A DNA stretch of 64,000 bases from Rahnella inusitata (GCF_003263515.1 NZ_JYDE01000015.1:186001-250000); one strand, 5' to 3'. Shown: positions 54,349-63,986, numbered from the stretch's first letter. Notes: generated by a model from the letters alone, not told the origin. A program made the numbers and translations.

Positions 54349-55038
54349 TCAGCCTCCCAGCCGCGTTCGGCTGCGTTTCGCCAGCCAGTCAGAAATCAGT
54401 AAGGCCGCCAGAGACAACAGGATCGCCAGCACGCACAGACGTGCGGCTGCGCTTTCTGCGCCGGGAGTTTCAATGAGGGTGTACATGGCCAGCGGAATGG
54501 TGCGGGTTTCGCCGGGAATGTTCGAGACGAAGGTAATGGTCGCGCCAAATTCGCCCAGCGAACGCGCGAACGCCAGCACCACGCCGACTATCACACCGGG
54601 AACTGAAAGCGGCAAGGTGATGGTGAAAAACACCCGCCACGGCGACGCTCCGAGCGTGCGGGCGGCGAGCTCCAGTTTCGGATCCACGGCTTCCAGGGAC
54701 TGGCGGATAGCGCGCACCATCAGCGGAAACGCCACGACGGCAGAAGCCAGCACCGCGCCGTGCCAGCTGAAACTGAAGCTAAACCCAAACCAGTCATATA
54801 ACCACTGGCCCACCACGCCCCGCCGCCCCATCACCACCAGAAGCAAATAGCCAATCACCACTGGCGGTAACACCAGCGGCAAATGGATAATACTGTCGAG
54901 CAGGGATTTGCCGAGAAAGCGGCAGCGGACCAGGATCCACGCCATCAGAATACCAAGTGGCAGACTGCAAACTACGGACAGGCTCGATACTTTCAGACTG
55001 AGAAATACCGCCTGCCACTCATATTCACTCAACATCAT
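54349..55038 (-). CDS. modB: Molybdate ABC transporter permease ModB
   Basis: Permease of 229 residues, the E. coli length, with about five to six helices. The EAA loop is seen in [28 protein letters not shown], preceded by [24 protein letters not shown]; the [30 protein letters not shown] segment is typical of ModB. Shares one base with the modA stop, so it is translationally coupled. Confidence 0.96.
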   Translation of the reverse strand: MMLSEYEWQAVFLSLKVSSLSVVCSLPLGILMAWILVRCRFLGKSLLDSIIHLPLVLPPVVIGYLLLVVMGRRGVVGQWLYDWFGFSFSFSWHGAVLASAVVAFPLMVRAIRQSLEAVDPKLELAARTLGASPWRVFFTITLPLSVPGVIVGVVLAFARSLGEFGATITFVSNIPGETRTIPLAMYTLIETPGAESAAARLCVLAILLSLAALLISDWLAKRSRTRLGG

Positions 55039-55808
55039 TAGCGTGGCGTAAATCCATAATGTTTGAAGATCTCTGCGGCAGCGGGTGTTTTCAGATAATC
55101 ATAAAACGCGCTGACCGTCGGATTTTCGTGGCCTTTAACAATAGCCATCGGGTATTCCACCGGCTTATGGCTTGCAGCCGGGAAGATGCCGACAACCTTC
55201 ACTTTTTTGCTGGCAATGGCATCAGAACCGTAGACGATACCCAGCGGAGCTTCTTCACGCTCGACCAGCGCCAGAGCGCCACGAACGTCGCTGGCACGCG
55301 CCAGTTTAGGTTCCAGCGTGGTCCAGGCGCCCAGTTTTTGCAGCGCTTCTTTGGCATAAATGCCCGCCGGGACGTGGTCCGGATCTCCGACGGCTAAGCG
55401 GCTGTCACCAATCAGTTTAAGCCACTGCGTTTTTTCAGAGATATCGACTTTGTCGATTTTGCTGGTTTTTGCAGAAACCAGCACCAGCTCATTGCCGAGC
55501 AGAGTATAACGGGTGTTATCGACAATTTGCTGTTTGCCGATGGCGTAATCCATCCACTGCTGATCGGCAGAAATAAACAGATCCGCCGGTGCGCCTTGCT
55601 CAATCTGGCGCGCCAGCGTAGAAGACGAGGCGAAGGAAGATACCACCTGCACGCCTTTCTCTTTCTGATACTGCGTCGCGATGTCCTGCAACGCGTTGGT
55701 CAGCGACGCCGCGGCAAAGACCGTAATTTTGTCTGCGGCCTGCGCCTGCACGTTCAGCCCTGCCACCAGCACAGTCGCCGTAAATAATGTTGTCCAGGAA
55801 GCTTTCAT
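55038..55808 (-). CDS. modA: Molybdate-binding periplasmic protein ModA
   Basis: Periplasmic binding protein of 256 residues (E. coli 257). Signal peptide about 1-24 (ending AQA-AD). Ligand-site segments are VFAAASLTNALQDIA, FASSSTLARQIEQGAPADLFISAD and AVGDPDHVPAGIYAKEAL; the C-terminus AAAEIFKHYGFTPR is conserved. First gene of modABC, with the ModE operator about 44 bases upstream, so repressed when molybdate is plentiful. Confidence 0.97.
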   Translation of the reverse strand: MKASWTTLFTATVLVAGLNVQAQAADKITVFAAASLTNALQDIATQYQKEKGVQVVSSFASSSTLARQIEQGAPADLFISADQQWMDYAIGKQQIVDNTRYTLLGNELVLVSAKTSKIDKVDISEKTQWLKLIGDSRLAVGDPDHVPAGIYAKEALQKLGAWTTLEPKLARASDVRGALALVEREEAPLGIVYGSDAIASKKVKVVGIFPAASHKPVEYPMAIVKGHENPTVSAFYDYLKTPAAAEIFKHYGFTPR

Positions 55809-55851
55809 CGTTTTCCTCGCCTGTTATCCGTTATTCATACATCAGGTGATG

Positions 55852-55875
55852 CGTTATGTAGGCAACAATATAGCG
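55852..55875 (-). promoter_or_regulatory. ModE operator of modABC
   Basis: On the minus strand CGCTATATTG, TTGCCTACATAACG, differing at only two of 24 positions from the remembered E. coli modA ModE site CGTTATATTG, TCGCCTACATAACG. Placed across the presumed modA promoter. Confidence 0.9.
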
Positions 55876-55984
55876 CAGGAAAATGGGTTGTCATCTGATT
55901 TATCGGCGGAAACTGGCAGAACTTGAAGTTTGTTGATCTGGCTGCGGTGAATATTTTTTTCAGGAGCTTTGTGCTGCTCGCAGA

Positions 55985-56014
55985 AAAAAGAAAACCCGGC
56001 ACAATGGCCGGGTT
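55985..56014 (-). terminator. Rho-independent terminator of acrZ
   Basis: AACCCGGC (55993-56000) pairs with GCCGGGTT (56007-56014); on the minus strand it is followed by a T-rich tail. Confidence 0.85.
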
Positions 56015-56042
56015 CTTCGGATTCAGACTGCATCACGACAAC

Positions 56043-56198
56043 TTAGTAATGAGGCTTACTGCGGGACTCTTTAGAGTGGCCGATAACGGAAATAACGTTG
56101 AAGACGGTACCCAGTCCCCAGATCAGACCCAGGATCACCGCGATGAAGACCGGCACCATGATGGCAGCAAATACCAAACTTTCGATTAATTCTAACAT
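56043..56198 (-). CDS. acrZ: AcrAB-TolC efflux accessory membrane peptide AcrZ
   Basis: Small protein of 51 residues (E. coli AcrZ 49) with one membrane helix at about 8-30 ([21 protein letters not shown]). The start [11 protein letters not shown] matches E. coli MLELLKSLVFA. It binds the AcrB pump in the inner membrane and changes its drug range. ATG 56198 with GAGG upstream is chosen; an in-frame ATG at 56246 is rejected by comparison. Located between modA and modE, as in E. coli. Confidence 0.95.
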   Translation of the reverse strand: MLELIESLVFAAIMVPVFIAVILGLIWGLGTVFNVISVIGHSKESRSKPHY

Positions 56199-56371
56199 GA
56201 TAGCCTCACTTGACTGGCTGGATCGCACAACGACGGCGATGTTCATAAACTGTATGACAGACTGTCACAGATAATAGCAGTACGGGGCTGGAATTACTTT
56301 AGCATTTCGCCAACTTGCCTGCGGACGGGTTAAACGGCGACAATACATCTTCGTCTATTAAGGAAGCTGAC

Positions 56372-57154
56372 ATGCAAGCTGAAATTCTGTTAACCCTCAG
56401 GCTACAAGAGCGGCTATTCGCCGACCCGCGCCGTATCGAATTACTGCGACAGGTGCGCTATACCGGCTCGATCAGCCAGGGCGCAAAGCTGGCAGGGATC
56501 AGCTATAAAAGCGCGTGGGACGCCATCAACGAGATGAATCAGCTGGCGGATGAAACGCTGGTAGAGCGCAGCACCGGCGGCAAAGGCGGCGGCGGCGCAA
56601 TCCTCACGCCTTACGGCGAACGTCTGATTCAGCTGTACGAGCTGCTGGCGCAGATCCAGCAAAAAGCGTTTGATGTACTCAAAGAAGATTCCCTTCCCCT
56701 CGACAGTTTGCTGGCCGCCATTTCCCGTTTCTCGTTACAGACCAGTGCGCGCAATCAGTTCTTCGGCAACGTAGTGGAACGCAGCCATGAGAGCGTCCAG
56801 CAGCATATCAATGTGATGCTGGCCGACGGGAAAACACAAATACGCGCCGCCATTACCGAGCAAAGCGCCGATCGCCTGGCGCTGACGCCCGGCAAGGAAG
56901 TGCTGGTGCTCATCAAAGCGCCGTGGATTACTCTGGGTTTCAATGCCGAAAATCCACACAACGCGTTGCCGGGCGACATCACCCATATTCAGCGCGGCGA
57001 CATGAACAGCGAAGTGCTGCTGAAACTTCCCGGCGGCGAGACGCTGTGCGCCACGGTGCCGAACGAGGAAATGGATACGCTGAAGCTCGAAACCGGTCAG
57101 AGGGCATTTGCTCAGTTTGATGACGACAAAGTGATTATCGCCACGCTGTGCTGA
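56372..57154 (+). CDS. modE: Molybdate-responsive regulator ModE
   Basis: LysR-like winged-helix regulator of 260 residues (E. coli 262). The N-terminal HTH is RQVRYTGSISQGAKLAGISYKSAWDAINEMN (about 28-58). Two C-terminal molbindin domains bind molybdate (SARNQFFGNV near 128 and the VLVLIKAPWITLG segment near 180). ATG 56372 is chosen, with AAGGAAG upstream. It should repress modABC at the operator at 55852 and activate molybdoenzyme genes. Diverges from acrZ. Confidence 0.96.
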   Translation: MQAEILLTLRLQERLFADPRRIELLRQVRYTGSISQGAKLAGISYKSAWDAINEMNQLADETLVERSTGGKGGGGAILTPYGERLIQLYELLAQIQQKAFDVLKEDSLPLDSLLAAISRFSLQTSARNQFFGNVVERSHESVQQHINVMLADGKTQIRAAITEQSADRLALTPGKEVLVLIKAPWITLGFNAENPHNALPGDITHIQRGDMNSEVLLKLPGGETLCATVPNEEMDTLKLETGQRAFAQFDDDKVIIATLC

Positions 57155-57235
57155 AAAAACACTGATAATCAGTATCTTGCAGAATCAGCGCTGACACTTT
57201 GCAGAATTGTCAATTGACTCAGAGAACCTGAGCGC

Positions 57236-57274
57236 TTATCCCTTAATTCATCATTATTTCGAATTAAGGGATAA
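57236..57274 (+). promoter_or_regulatory. Perfect hairpin covering the modF ribosome binding site
   Basis: TTATCCCTTAATTC (57236-57249) pairs perfectly with GAATTAAGGGATAA (57261-57274) around an 11-base loop. The 3' arm contains the AAGGGA ribosome site of modF, whose ATG is at 57277. In RNA this stem would block translation initiation until opened; in DNA it would be a dimer-protein site. Confidence 0.75.
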
Positions 57275-57276
57275 CA

Positions 57277-58743
57277 ATGTCGTTACATATTTCGCAAGGC
57301 ATTTTCCGCCTGAGCGATACCCGAACCCTCGCACTTCCCGATCTCACTGTTCAGCAGGCCGATACCTGGGCGTTCGTTGGCTCCAACGGCAGCGGAAAAT
57401 CCGCACTGGCCCGCGCCCTGGCAGGCGACCTCACATTGCTCAAAGGCACCCGCGAAAACGGCTTTGGCCACATCGTCCGGCTTTCCTTCGAGCAACTGCA
57501 AAGACTGGTGGCCGATGAATGGCAGCGTAACAACACCGATTTGCTGAGTGAAGGTGAAGATGACACCGGCCGCACAACCGCCGAAATCATTCAGGAAGAG
57601 GTGCAGGATCCGGCGCGCTGTGCCGCCCTCGCCGCCCAGTTTGGCATTGAGAAATTGCTCGACCGCCGTTTCAAATATCTTTCCACCGGTGAAACGCGCA
57701 AAACGCTGCTGTGCCAGGTGCTGATGCAACAGCCTGACTTGCTGGTGCTTGACGAGCCTTTCGACGGCCTCGACGTCAATGCGCGCGCCCAGCTGGCAGC
57801 GTTGCTGGCCACGCTGGCCGGACAGGGCCAGACCATGGTGCTGGTACTAAACCGCTTTGATGATATTCCTGAATTTGTGCAGAACGTCGGCGTGCTGGCG
57901 GATTGCACGCTGGCCTCCGTCGGCCCGCGCGAACAGGTGATGGCCGATGCGCTGGTGGCGCAGCTGGCCCACAGCGAAAGCCTGAGCGGCATGGCGGTGC
58001 CCGAAGCGGAGGATCCGACTGCCCGCGTCAGTCCGCCGGCAGACAGCCCGCTGATTGTGCTGCGCAACGGCGTGGTGCAGTACGACGATAAACCGATCCT
58101 GCACAATCTGAGCTGGCAGGTCGATCACGGACAACACTGGCAGATCACCGGGCAAAACGGTGCAGGGAAATCGACCCTGCTGAGTTTGATCACCGGCGAT
58201 CACGCGCAGGGTTACAGCAACGATCTGACACTGTTTGGCCGCCGTCGCGGCAGCGGCGAAACTATCTGGGATATCAAGCGCCACATCGGTTACGTCAGCA
58301 GCAGCCTGCATCTCGATTACCGCGTCAGTACCAGCGTGCGTAACGTGATTACCTCCGGCTTCTTCGATTCCATCGGCATTTATCAGGCGGTTTCTGACCG
58401 GCAACGTTTACTCACCAGCCAGTGGCTGGCCCTGCTCGGCCTCGGTGGCGCAGCCGGTGAGATGCCGTTCCACAGCCTGTCATGGGGGCAACAGCGTCTG
58501 GCGCTGATCGCCCGCGCGCTGGTCAAACACCCTGCGCTGCTGATTCTCGACGAACCTTTGCAGGGGCTGGATCCGATTAACCGCCAGCTGGTGCGCCGCT
58601 TTGTCGATATCCTGATCGGCGAAGGGGAAACCCAGCTGTTGTTCGTATCTCACCATGCAGAAGACGCGCCGGAGTGCATAACGCATCGTCTGAGCTTTAT
58701 TCCGGACGGCGATATCTACCGGTATCAGATCGAGCAACGTTAA
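57277..58743 (+). CDS. modF: ModF, dual-ATPase protein of the molybdate region (PhrA-type)
   Basis: Soluble protein of 488 residues (E. coli ModF 490) with two ABC ATPase domains and no membrane partner. Domain 1 has Walker A GSNGSGKSA, signature LSTGETRKTLLCQ and Walker B LVLDEPFDGLD. Domain 2 has Walker A GQNGAGKST, signature LSWGQQRLALIARAL and Walker B LILDEPLQGLD. Its role in E. coli is not settled. Separated from modE by 122 bases containing a hairpin over the ribosome site. Followed by a clear terminator. Confidence 0.94.
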   Translation: MSLHISQGIFRLSDTRTLALPDLTVQQADTWAFVGSNGSGKSALARALAGDLTLLKGTRENGFGHIVRLSFEQLQRLVADEWQRNNTDLLSEGEDDTGRTTAEIIQEEVQDPARCAALAAQFGIEKLLDRRFKYLSTGETRKTLLCQVLMQQPDLLVLDEPFDGLDVNARAQLAALLATLAGQGQTMVLVLNRFDDIPEFVQNVGVLADCTLASVGPREQVMADALVAQLAHSESLSGMAVPEAEDPTARVSPPADSPLIVLRNGVVQYDDKPILHNLSWQVDHGQHWQITGQNGAGKSTLLSLITGDHAQGYSNDLTLFGRRRGSGETIWDIKRHIGYVSSSLHLDYRVSTSVRNVITSGFFDSIGIYQAVSDRQRLLTSQWLALLGLGGAAGEMPFHSLSWGQQRLALIARALVKHPALLILDEPLQGLDPINRQLVRRFVDILIGEGETQLLFVSHHAEDAPECITHRLSFIPDGDIYRYQIEQR

Positions 58744-58752
58744 AAACACAGC

Positions 58753-58780
58753 GGCCTTCCCGGTGCGGAAGGCCTGTTTT
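58753..58780 (+). terminator. Rho-independent terminator of modF
   Basis: GGCCTTCC (58753-58760), loop CGGTGC, GGAAGGCC (58767-58774), then TGTTTT. Confidence 0.85.
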
Positions 58781-58859
58781 CCTCATTTTCCCCGCACTTT
58801 CCTCCCCTGCCAGACGCTTTACCACCGAAAAACCGTTTTCAGATAATGCGAAACTTTAA

Positions 58860-58875
58860 GTGTAAGCGATTACAC
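58860..58875 (+). promoter_or_regulatory. GalR/GalS operator OE
   Basis: GTGTAAGCGATTACAC, a full match to the GalR consensus GTGNAANCGNTTNCAC. Confidence 0.92.
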
Positions 58876-58968
58876 CAAGCGCCATTTCTGGTCTGTAGCG
58901 TTATTCTTCTGGCTTTCCTTACCGCTGGTATCAGCTGTTTAGCATGGTAGAAAGGTGCTAAACTGTTT

Positions 58969-58984
58969 GTGTAAGCGATTCCAT
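58969..58984 (+). promoter_or_regulatory. GalR/GalS operator OI
   Basis: GTGTAAGCGATTCCAT keeps the left half and centre of the GalR consensus, with a change at the right end. Centre-to-centre distance to OE is 109 bases, close to the 113-114 bases that allow looping in E. coli gal. Confidence 0.85.
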
Positions 58985-59061
58985 TTTATTGGGGATGGAT
59001 CACCTTTTTCAGCCCTGCAGCGTGATATCGTTGCAGCATTGATAATCATCGGGGAGCGATT

Positions 59062-60078
59062 ATGTACGTCTTAGTCACAGGTGGTAGCGGTTACATCGGC
59101 AGTCATACTTGCGTGCAATTGATTGATGCGGGTTATACGCCAATTATTCTGGATAACCTTCACAACAGTAAAGTCAGCGTGCTGGAGCGTATTAACACGC
59201 TGACCAGCAAAACGCCGCTGTTCTACGAAGGCGATATTCGTGACCGTGCGATCCTCGATAAAATTTTCAGCGAACACAAAATTCACTCAGTGATCCACTT
59301 TGCAGGCTGGAAAGCCGTGGGTGAATCCGTCGCGAAACCGCTGGCGTATTACGACAACAACGTCACCGGCACGCTGGTACTGGTAGAAGCGATGCGCGAA
59401 GCAGGCGTCAAAAACCTGATTTTCAGCTCATCGGCTACCGTGTATGGCGATCAGCCTAAAACGCCTTATGTCGAAGACTTCCCGACCGGCAACCCTTCCA
59501 GCCCGTATGGCCGCAGCAAACTGATGGTCGAGCAGATCCTGGAGGATGTACAGCGTGCGGAACCAGACTGGAGCATTACGCTGTTGCGCTACTTCAACCC
59601 GGTCGGCGCACATCCGTCGGGTCTGATGGGCGAAGATCCGCAGGGCGTACCTAACAACCTGATGCCGTTCATCGCACAGGTTGCCGTTGGCCGTCGTGAA
59701 TCTGTCGCGGTGTTTGGCAATGATTATCCAACCAAAGACGGCACCGGCGTGCGCGATTATATCCACGTTGTCGATCTGGCCGACGGCCATCTGGCCGCCA
59801 TGAAAACCCTGCACAACAAACCAGGCGTCCACATTTACAACCTCGGCGCAGGCTTTGGCCAGAGCGTACTGGAAGTCATCAATGCCTTCAGCAAAGCCTG
59901 TGGCAAGCCGGTGAAATACACCTTTGCGCCACGCCGTGACGGTGACCTGCCGGCTTACTGGGCGGATCCGACCAAAGCGGAAAAAGAGCTGAACTGGAAA
60001 GTGACCCGCACGCTGGAAGATATGGCCAATGACACCTGGCTCTGGCAGTCGAAAAACCCGCAGGGTTACCCAAACTAA
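59062..60078 (+). CDS. galE: UDP-glucose 4-epimerase GalE
   Basis: Interconverts UDP-galactose and UDP-glucose with bound NAD+. 338 residues, the same length as E. coli. The N-terminal Rossmann motif GGSGYIGSH is at 7-15. The catalytic pair is Ser in FSSSATVYGD with Tyr149-x3-Lys153 in PYGRSKLMVE. First gene of galETKM, 18 bases before galT. UDP-galactose also feeds LPS and possibly capsule. Confidence 0.97.
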   Translation: MYVLVTGGSGYIGSHTCVQLIDAGYTPIILDNLHNSKVSVLERINTLTSKTPLFYEGDIRDRAILDKIFSEHKIHSVIHFAGWKAVGESVAKPLAYYDNNVTGTLVLVEAMREAGVKNLIFSSSATVYGDQPKTPYVEDFPTGNPSSPYGRSKLMVEQILEDVQRAEPDWSITLLRYFNPVGAHPSGLMGEDPQGVPNNLMPFIAQVAVGRRESVAVFGNDYPTKDGTGVRDYIHVVDLADGHLAAMKTLHNKPGVHIYNLGAGFGQSVLEVINAFSKACGKPVKYTFAPRRDGDLPAYWADPTKAEKELNWKVTRTLEDMANDTWLWQSKNPQGYPN

Positions 60079-60096
60079 GGCGGATAAGGAATCTTT

Positions 60097-61146
60097 ATGA
60101 CCACGTTTGACCCGATTGAACATCCGCATCGCCGCTACAATCCGCTGACCGATCAGTGGATTTTAGTCAGCCCGCACCGCGCCAAGCGCCCGTGGCAGGG
60201 ACAGCAGGAAGCCGTTTCCGATGAAGTGCTGCCCGCGCACGATCCGGACTGCTTCCTGTGTCCGGGAAATACCCGCGTTACCGGCGATGTGAATCCGCAA
60301 TATAGCGGCACGCACGTCTTCACCAATGACTTTGCCGCGCTGATGCCTGATACACCGTTTGCCCAGAAAAGTACCGATCCGCTGATGCGTCTGGAAAGCG
60401 CGCGCGGCACCAGCCGTGTCATTTGTTTCTCGCCCGATCACAGCAAAACGTTGCCGCAACTGTCGGTAGAAGCACTGACCGAAATCGTCAAAACCTGGCA
60501 GGAACAGACTGCGGATTTAGGTAAAACCTACCCGTGGGTGCAGGTTTTCGAGAACAAAGGCGCGGCGATGGGGTGCTCCAATCCGCATCCGCACGGCCAG
60601 ATTTGGGCCAACAGCTTCCTGCCGAATGAAGCGGAACGCGAAGACCGTCTGCAACGCACATATCTTGAACAGCAGGGTTCGCCGATGCTGGTGGACTACG
60701 TGCAACGCGAGCTGGCCGACGGCAGCCGTACCGTGGTGGAAACCGAACACTGGCTGGCGGTGGTGCCTTACTGGGCGGCATGGCCGTTCGAAACGTTGCT
60801 GCTACCGAAAGCGCACGTCAAACGCATCACCGATTTGTCCGAAGCACAGCGCAGTGATTTAGCGCTGGCGCTTAAACAGCTGACCAGCCGCTACGACAAT
60901 CTGTTCCAGTGCTCTTTCCCATATTCGATGGGCTGGCACGGCGCGCCATTTACCGAGGGCGACCACGAACACTGGCAGCTGCATGCCCATTTCTATCCGC
61001 CGTTGCTGCGTTCAGCCACGGTGCGTAAATTCATGGTCGGCTATGAATTGCTGGCCGAAACCCAACGCGACCTGACGGCTGAACAAGCCGCTGAGCGTCT
61101 GCGCGCGGTGAGTGATGTCCATTATCGTGAGGCCGGAGAAAAATAA
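60097..61146 (+). CDS. galT: Galactose-1-phosphate uridylyltransferase GalT
   Basis: Transfers UMP between UDP-glucose and galactose-1-phosphate. 349 residues (E. coli 348). The catalytic HPH is in [12 protein letters not shown] (near residue 165). Other family segments are [25 protein letters not shown] at the start and [27 protein letters not shown]. The stop overlaps the first base of galK. Confidence 0.97.
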   Translation: MTTFDPIEHPHRRYNPLTDQWILVSPHRAKRPWQGQQEAVSDEVLPAHDPDCFLCPGNTRVTGDVNPQYSGTHVFTNDFAALMPDTPFAQKSTDPLMRLESARGTSRVICFSPDHSKTLPQLSVEALTEIVKTWQEQTADLGKTYPWVQVFENKGAAMGCSNPHPHGQIWANSFLPNEAEREDRLQRTYLEQQGSPMLVDYVQRELADGSRTVVETEHWLAVVPYWAAWPFETLLLPKAHVKRITDLSEAQRSDLALALKQLTSRYDNLFQCSFPYSMGWHGAPFTEGDHEHWQLHAHFYPPLLRSATVRKFMVGYELLAETQRDLTAEQAAERLRAVSDVHYREAGEK

Positions 61147-62294
61147 TGAATCTGAAAACTAAAGTCCTTGAAATCTTTGCTGATAAATTCGGCTACCCCG
61201 CGACCATCACCATCAAAGCGCCGGGCCGTGTGAACCTGATCGGTGAACATACCGACTACAACGACGGTTTCGTGCTGCCGTGCGCCATCGACTATGAAAC
61301 AGTGATCGCCTGCGCCCAGCGTAACGATCGCCAGATCCGCGTCATCGCCGCAGATTACGACAACGAAGAAGACAGCTTCTCACTTGACGAACCCATCCTG
61401 CACAGCGACGCACATCCGTGGGCCAACTACGTACGCGGCGTGGTGAAACATCTGATGTTGCGTAACAAAGATTTCTCCGGCGCGGACATGGTGATAAGCG
61501 GCAATGTGCCGCAGGGCGCGGGTCTGAGCTCCTCGGCGTCGCTGGAAGTGGCCGTCGGTCAGGCGCTGAAATCTCTGTATGATTTACCGCTGGACGGCGT
61601 TGCCCTGGCGCTGAACGGTCAGGAAGCGGAGAACCAGTTTGTCGGCTGTAACTGCGGCATTATGGATCAGCTGATTTCTGCACTCGGCAAAGAAAACCAT
61701 TCCCTGCTGATCGACTGCCGCTCACTGGAAACCCGCGCGGTCTCCATGCCGAAAAACGCCGCGGTAGTTATCATCAACTCCAACGTCAAACGCGGTCTGG
61801 TGGACAGTGAATACAACGCGCGTCGCGAACAGTGTGAAGTGGCTGCCCGCTTCTTCGGCGTGAAAGCATTGCGCGACGTAGATCCTGCCCTGTTCTTCTC
61901 TATTGAGGATGAACTGGATCCGGTGGTATCACGCCGTGCTCGTCACGTCATCACCGAAAACGACCGTACACTGGCTGCGGCTGACGCCCTGGCCAGCGGC
62001 GACCTGAAACGCATGGGCGAGCTGATGGCAGAATCTCACGCCTCCATGCGCGATGATTTTGAAATCACCGTACCGCAAATCGACAAGCTGGTTGAAATCG
62101 TCAAAGAAGTGATTGGCGACAAAGGCGGCGTGCGCATGACCGGCGGTGGTTTCGGCGGCTGCATCGTGGCACTGGTTCCGCAAGACATGGTGGAAAAAGT
62201 GCGTCACGCAGTGGAAGAACAATATCAGGCGCACAGCGGCCTGAAAGAAACCTTCTACGTTTGCACCGCATCACAGGGAGCTGGCGTATGTTAA
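61146..62294 (+). CDS. galK: Galactokinase GalK
   Basis: Phosphorylates galactose at C1. GHMP-family kinase of 382 residues, the same length as E. coli. The galactokinase signature [19 protein letters not shown] is near 27-45. The ATP motif [20 protein letters not shown] is near 118, and the third motif [10 protein letters not shown] near the C-terminus. Overlaps galM by 7 bases. Confidence 0.97.
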   Translation: MNLKTKVLEIFADKFGYPATITIKAPGRVNLIGEHTDYNDGFVLPCAIDYETVIACAQRNDRQIRVIAADYDNEEDSFSLDEPILHSDAHPWANYVRGVVKHLMLRNKDFSGADMVISGNVPQGAGLSSSASLEVAVGQALKSLYDLPLDGVALALNGQEAENQFVGCNCGIMDQLISALGKENHSLLIDCRSLETRAVSMPKNAAVVIINSNVKRGLVDSEYNARREQCEVAARFFGVKALRDVDPALFFSIEDELDPVVSRRARHVITENDRTLAAADALASGDLKRMGELMAESHASMRDDFEITVPQIDKLVEIVKEVIGDKGGVRMTGGGFGGCIVALVPQDMVEKVRHAVEEQYQAHSGLKETFYVCTASQGAGVC

Positions 62295-63334
62295 AACCTG
62301 AAAATACGCAGCTGGCGCCCGATGGCCAGCCGTTTGAACAGGTGACGCTACAGAATGCGGCGGGCGCTACCGCCACGTTCATGGACTGGGGCGCGACCTG
62401 GCTGTCCTTCACGTTGCCGCTGGCCGATGGCACCACGCGCGAACTGCTGCTTGGCTGCCAGTCACCGCACGATTATATGAATCAGAGCGCCTATCTCGGT
62501 GCGACCGTCGGGCGCTATGCCAACCGCATTGCCCGTGCGCAGTTTGAGATCGAGGGTAAACCGCATCTGGTGGTCGCCAATCAGGGCGTACACCAGTTGC
62601 ACGGCGGGCCGGAAGGTTTCCATGCGCGCCGCTGGAAGATCCTGTCTCAAAGTACGCAGAAAGTCAGTTTCCAGCTGTTCTCCGCCGACGGCGATCAGGG
62701 TTTTCCTGGCAATATGACCGCCACGGTGCATTACCAGCTGACCGACGATAATCGTCTGGAAATCCGTTACGACGCGACGGTCGATAAGCTGTGCCCGGTC
62801 AATCTGACCAATCACGCTTATTTCAACCTTGATGGCGAAGGCACCGATGCGCGTCAGCACAAGCTGCAACTGTTCGCCGACCGCTTCCTGCCGGTCGACA
62901 GCGACGGTATTCCGTGCGCCGATCCGACCACGGTAGAAAACACCGGCATGAACTTCAACGCGCCGAAAACGCTGGCGAAGGATTTCCTCAGCGATCGCGA
63001 TCAGCAGCGTGTGAAGGGCTATGACCATGCCTATCTGCTCAACCGCACCTGCAATTCCGGGGAATTCCCGGCGGCGCATTTGTGGTCTGCCGACGGTAAA
63101 GTGCAGATGACTGTTTTCACCTCTGCGCCAGCGTTGCAGCTTTACAGCGGCAATTTCCTCGGTGGTACGCCGAACCGCACCGGCGGCGAATATGCCAGCT
63201 ACAGCGGCGTGGCGCTGGAAAGTGAATTCCTTCCCGACAGCCCGAATCACGCCACCTGGCCGCAGCCCAGCTGCTGGATAAAACCGGGCCAGACCTATAA
63301 ATCTGCCACGACCTACCAGTTCTTCGCGCTGTGA
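62288..63334 (+). CDS. galM: Galactose mutarotase GalM
   Basis: Aldose 1-epimerase of 348 residues (E. coli 346), making alpha-galactose for GalK. The substrate segment [20 protein letters not shown] is near 75, the catalytic His is in [14 protein letters not shown], and the catalytic Glu is in [20 protein letters not shown] 62288 overlaps the galK stop by 7 bases; an in-frame ATG at 62261 lies inside galK and is unlikely. Last gene of the operon, followed by a strong terminator. Confidence 0.97.
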   Translation: MLKPENTQLAPDGQPFEQVTLQNAAGATATFMDWGATWLSFTLPLADGTTRELLLGCQSPHDYMNQSAYLGATVGRYANRIARAQFEIEGKPHLVVANQGVHQLHGGPEGFHARRWKILSQSTQKVSFQLFSADGDQGFPGNMTATVHYQLTDDNRLEIRYDATVDKLCPVNLTNHAYFNLDGEGTDARQHKLQLFADRFLPVDSDGIPCADPTTVENTGMNFNAPKTLAKDFLSDRDQQRVKGYDHAYLLNRTCNSGEFPAAHLWSADGKVQMTVFTSAPALQLYSGNFLGGTPNRTGGEYASYSGVALESEFLPDSPNHATWPQPSCWIKPGQTYKSATTYQFFAL

Positions 63335-63341
63335 TCCTGAT

Positions 63342-63371
63342 GGACAGGATCGCCAGATCCTGTCCTGTTTT
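63342..63371 (+). terminator. Rho-independent terminator of galETKM
   Basis: GGACAGGATC (63342-63351), loop GCCA, GATCCTGTCC (63356-63365), then TGTTTT. Confidence 0.92.
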
Positions 63372-63476
63372 GTGACTTACCCCGCATCTGCGTCAGCACA
63401 TTTTCAGCTAAAGAGTTCAGCCACATCTACGCTTAGTGAGTGTCCTGCGAAAAGGACGTTTAATAAGGAGTTCGTT

Positions 63477-63809
63477 ATGCGTTTACCCGTTGTATTAACC
63501 CTGCTGGCCACCTTGTGTGCGGCGGGTTCTGCGCTGGCCGCTGATACGGTCAAAGCACCTTCTGCGGCACAGACTGCGCAACGACAGAAAATGACCGATT
63601 GTAATTCGCAGGCCACCACGCAATCCCTCAAAGGCGAGGACCGCAAAAAATTCATGAGTAATTGCCTGAAAGCGGAAAGTAACGCCACTGAAAAACTGAG
63701 CCCGCAACAGGAGAAAATGAAAACCTGTAATGCCGATGCGGCGAAGAAAGAGCTGAAAGGCGATGCACGTAAAACTTTCATGAGCACCTGCCTGAAAAAA
63801 GCCAGCTAA
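63477..63809 (+). CDS. psiF: PsiF-family periplasmic protein
   Basis: Exported protein of 110 residues (E. coli PsiF 106) with signal peptide about 1-21 (ending ALA-AD). Two copies of the PsiF repeat are seen: QKMTDCNSQATTQSLKGEDR then KKFMSNCLK, and EKMKTCNADAAKKELKGDAR then KTFMSTCLK, each with two cysteines. PsiF is induced by phosphate starvation in E. coli; no clear PHO box was found here. ATG 63477 with AAGGAG upstream is chosen over an in-frame ATG at 63372. In E. coli psiF is next to phoA, so its location after galM is different. Confidence 0.93.
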   Translation: MRLPVVLTLLATLCAAGSALAADTVKAPSAAQTAQRQKMTDCNSQATTQSLKGEDRKKFMSNCLKAESNATEKLSPQQEKMKTCNADAAKKELKGDARKTFMSTCLKKAS

Positions 63810-63826
63810 TTACGCTGCACTTTTAT

Positions 63827-63869
63827 ACAAAACGCGTGGTTCGGGCGACCGTCTGCGCGTTTTGTTTTA
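63827..63869 (+). terminator. Rho-independent terminator of psiF
   Basis: ACAAAACGCG (63827-63836) pairs with CGCGTTTTGT (63856-63865), followed by TTTAC. Confidence 0.8.
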
Positions 63870-63940
63870 CATCCCCGCAGCAAATTCGTTATGTTTAACC
63901 TCAAACGGTGTGACACAACGGCGATCAGGGTACATACCGA

Positions 63941-63970
63941 TTGCCGATGAGGATGCCAAGACCCTATAAT
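63941..63970 (+). promoter_or_regulatory. Sigma-70 promoter at the right edge
   Basis: TTGCCG (63941-63946), 18 bases, TATAAT (63965-63970). The -10 overlaps the Fur box. It should drive a gene to the right of the window. Confidence 0.65.
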
Positions 63971-63986
63971 GATAATTGTTATCATT
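63968..63986 (+). promoter_or_regulatory. Fur box
   Basis: AATGATAATTGTTATCATT: a perfect 8-base inverted repeat AATGATAA / TTATCATT around TTG, fitting the Fur consensus of GATAAT hexamers. It covers the promoter's -10, so iron repression of the next gene is predicted. Confidence 0.88.

Larger units (their letters stand above)
58744..59061 (+). other. gal operon control region
   Basis: 318 bases: the modF terminator, the GalR/GalS operators OE (58860) and OI (58969), then an untranslated leader to galE at 59062. No clear CRP site could be marked by eye. Confidence 0.75.

Noticed and set aside
58876-58968. CRP site in the gal promoter
   Set aside because: No convincing TGTGA-N6-TCACA pattern could be seen near the operators.
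62462-63250. 262-codon ORF opposite galM
   Set aside because: Antisense shadow of the mutarotase gene.
63372-63476. PHO box before psiF
   Set aside because: No pair of CTGTCAT-like repeats is visible upstream of the gene.
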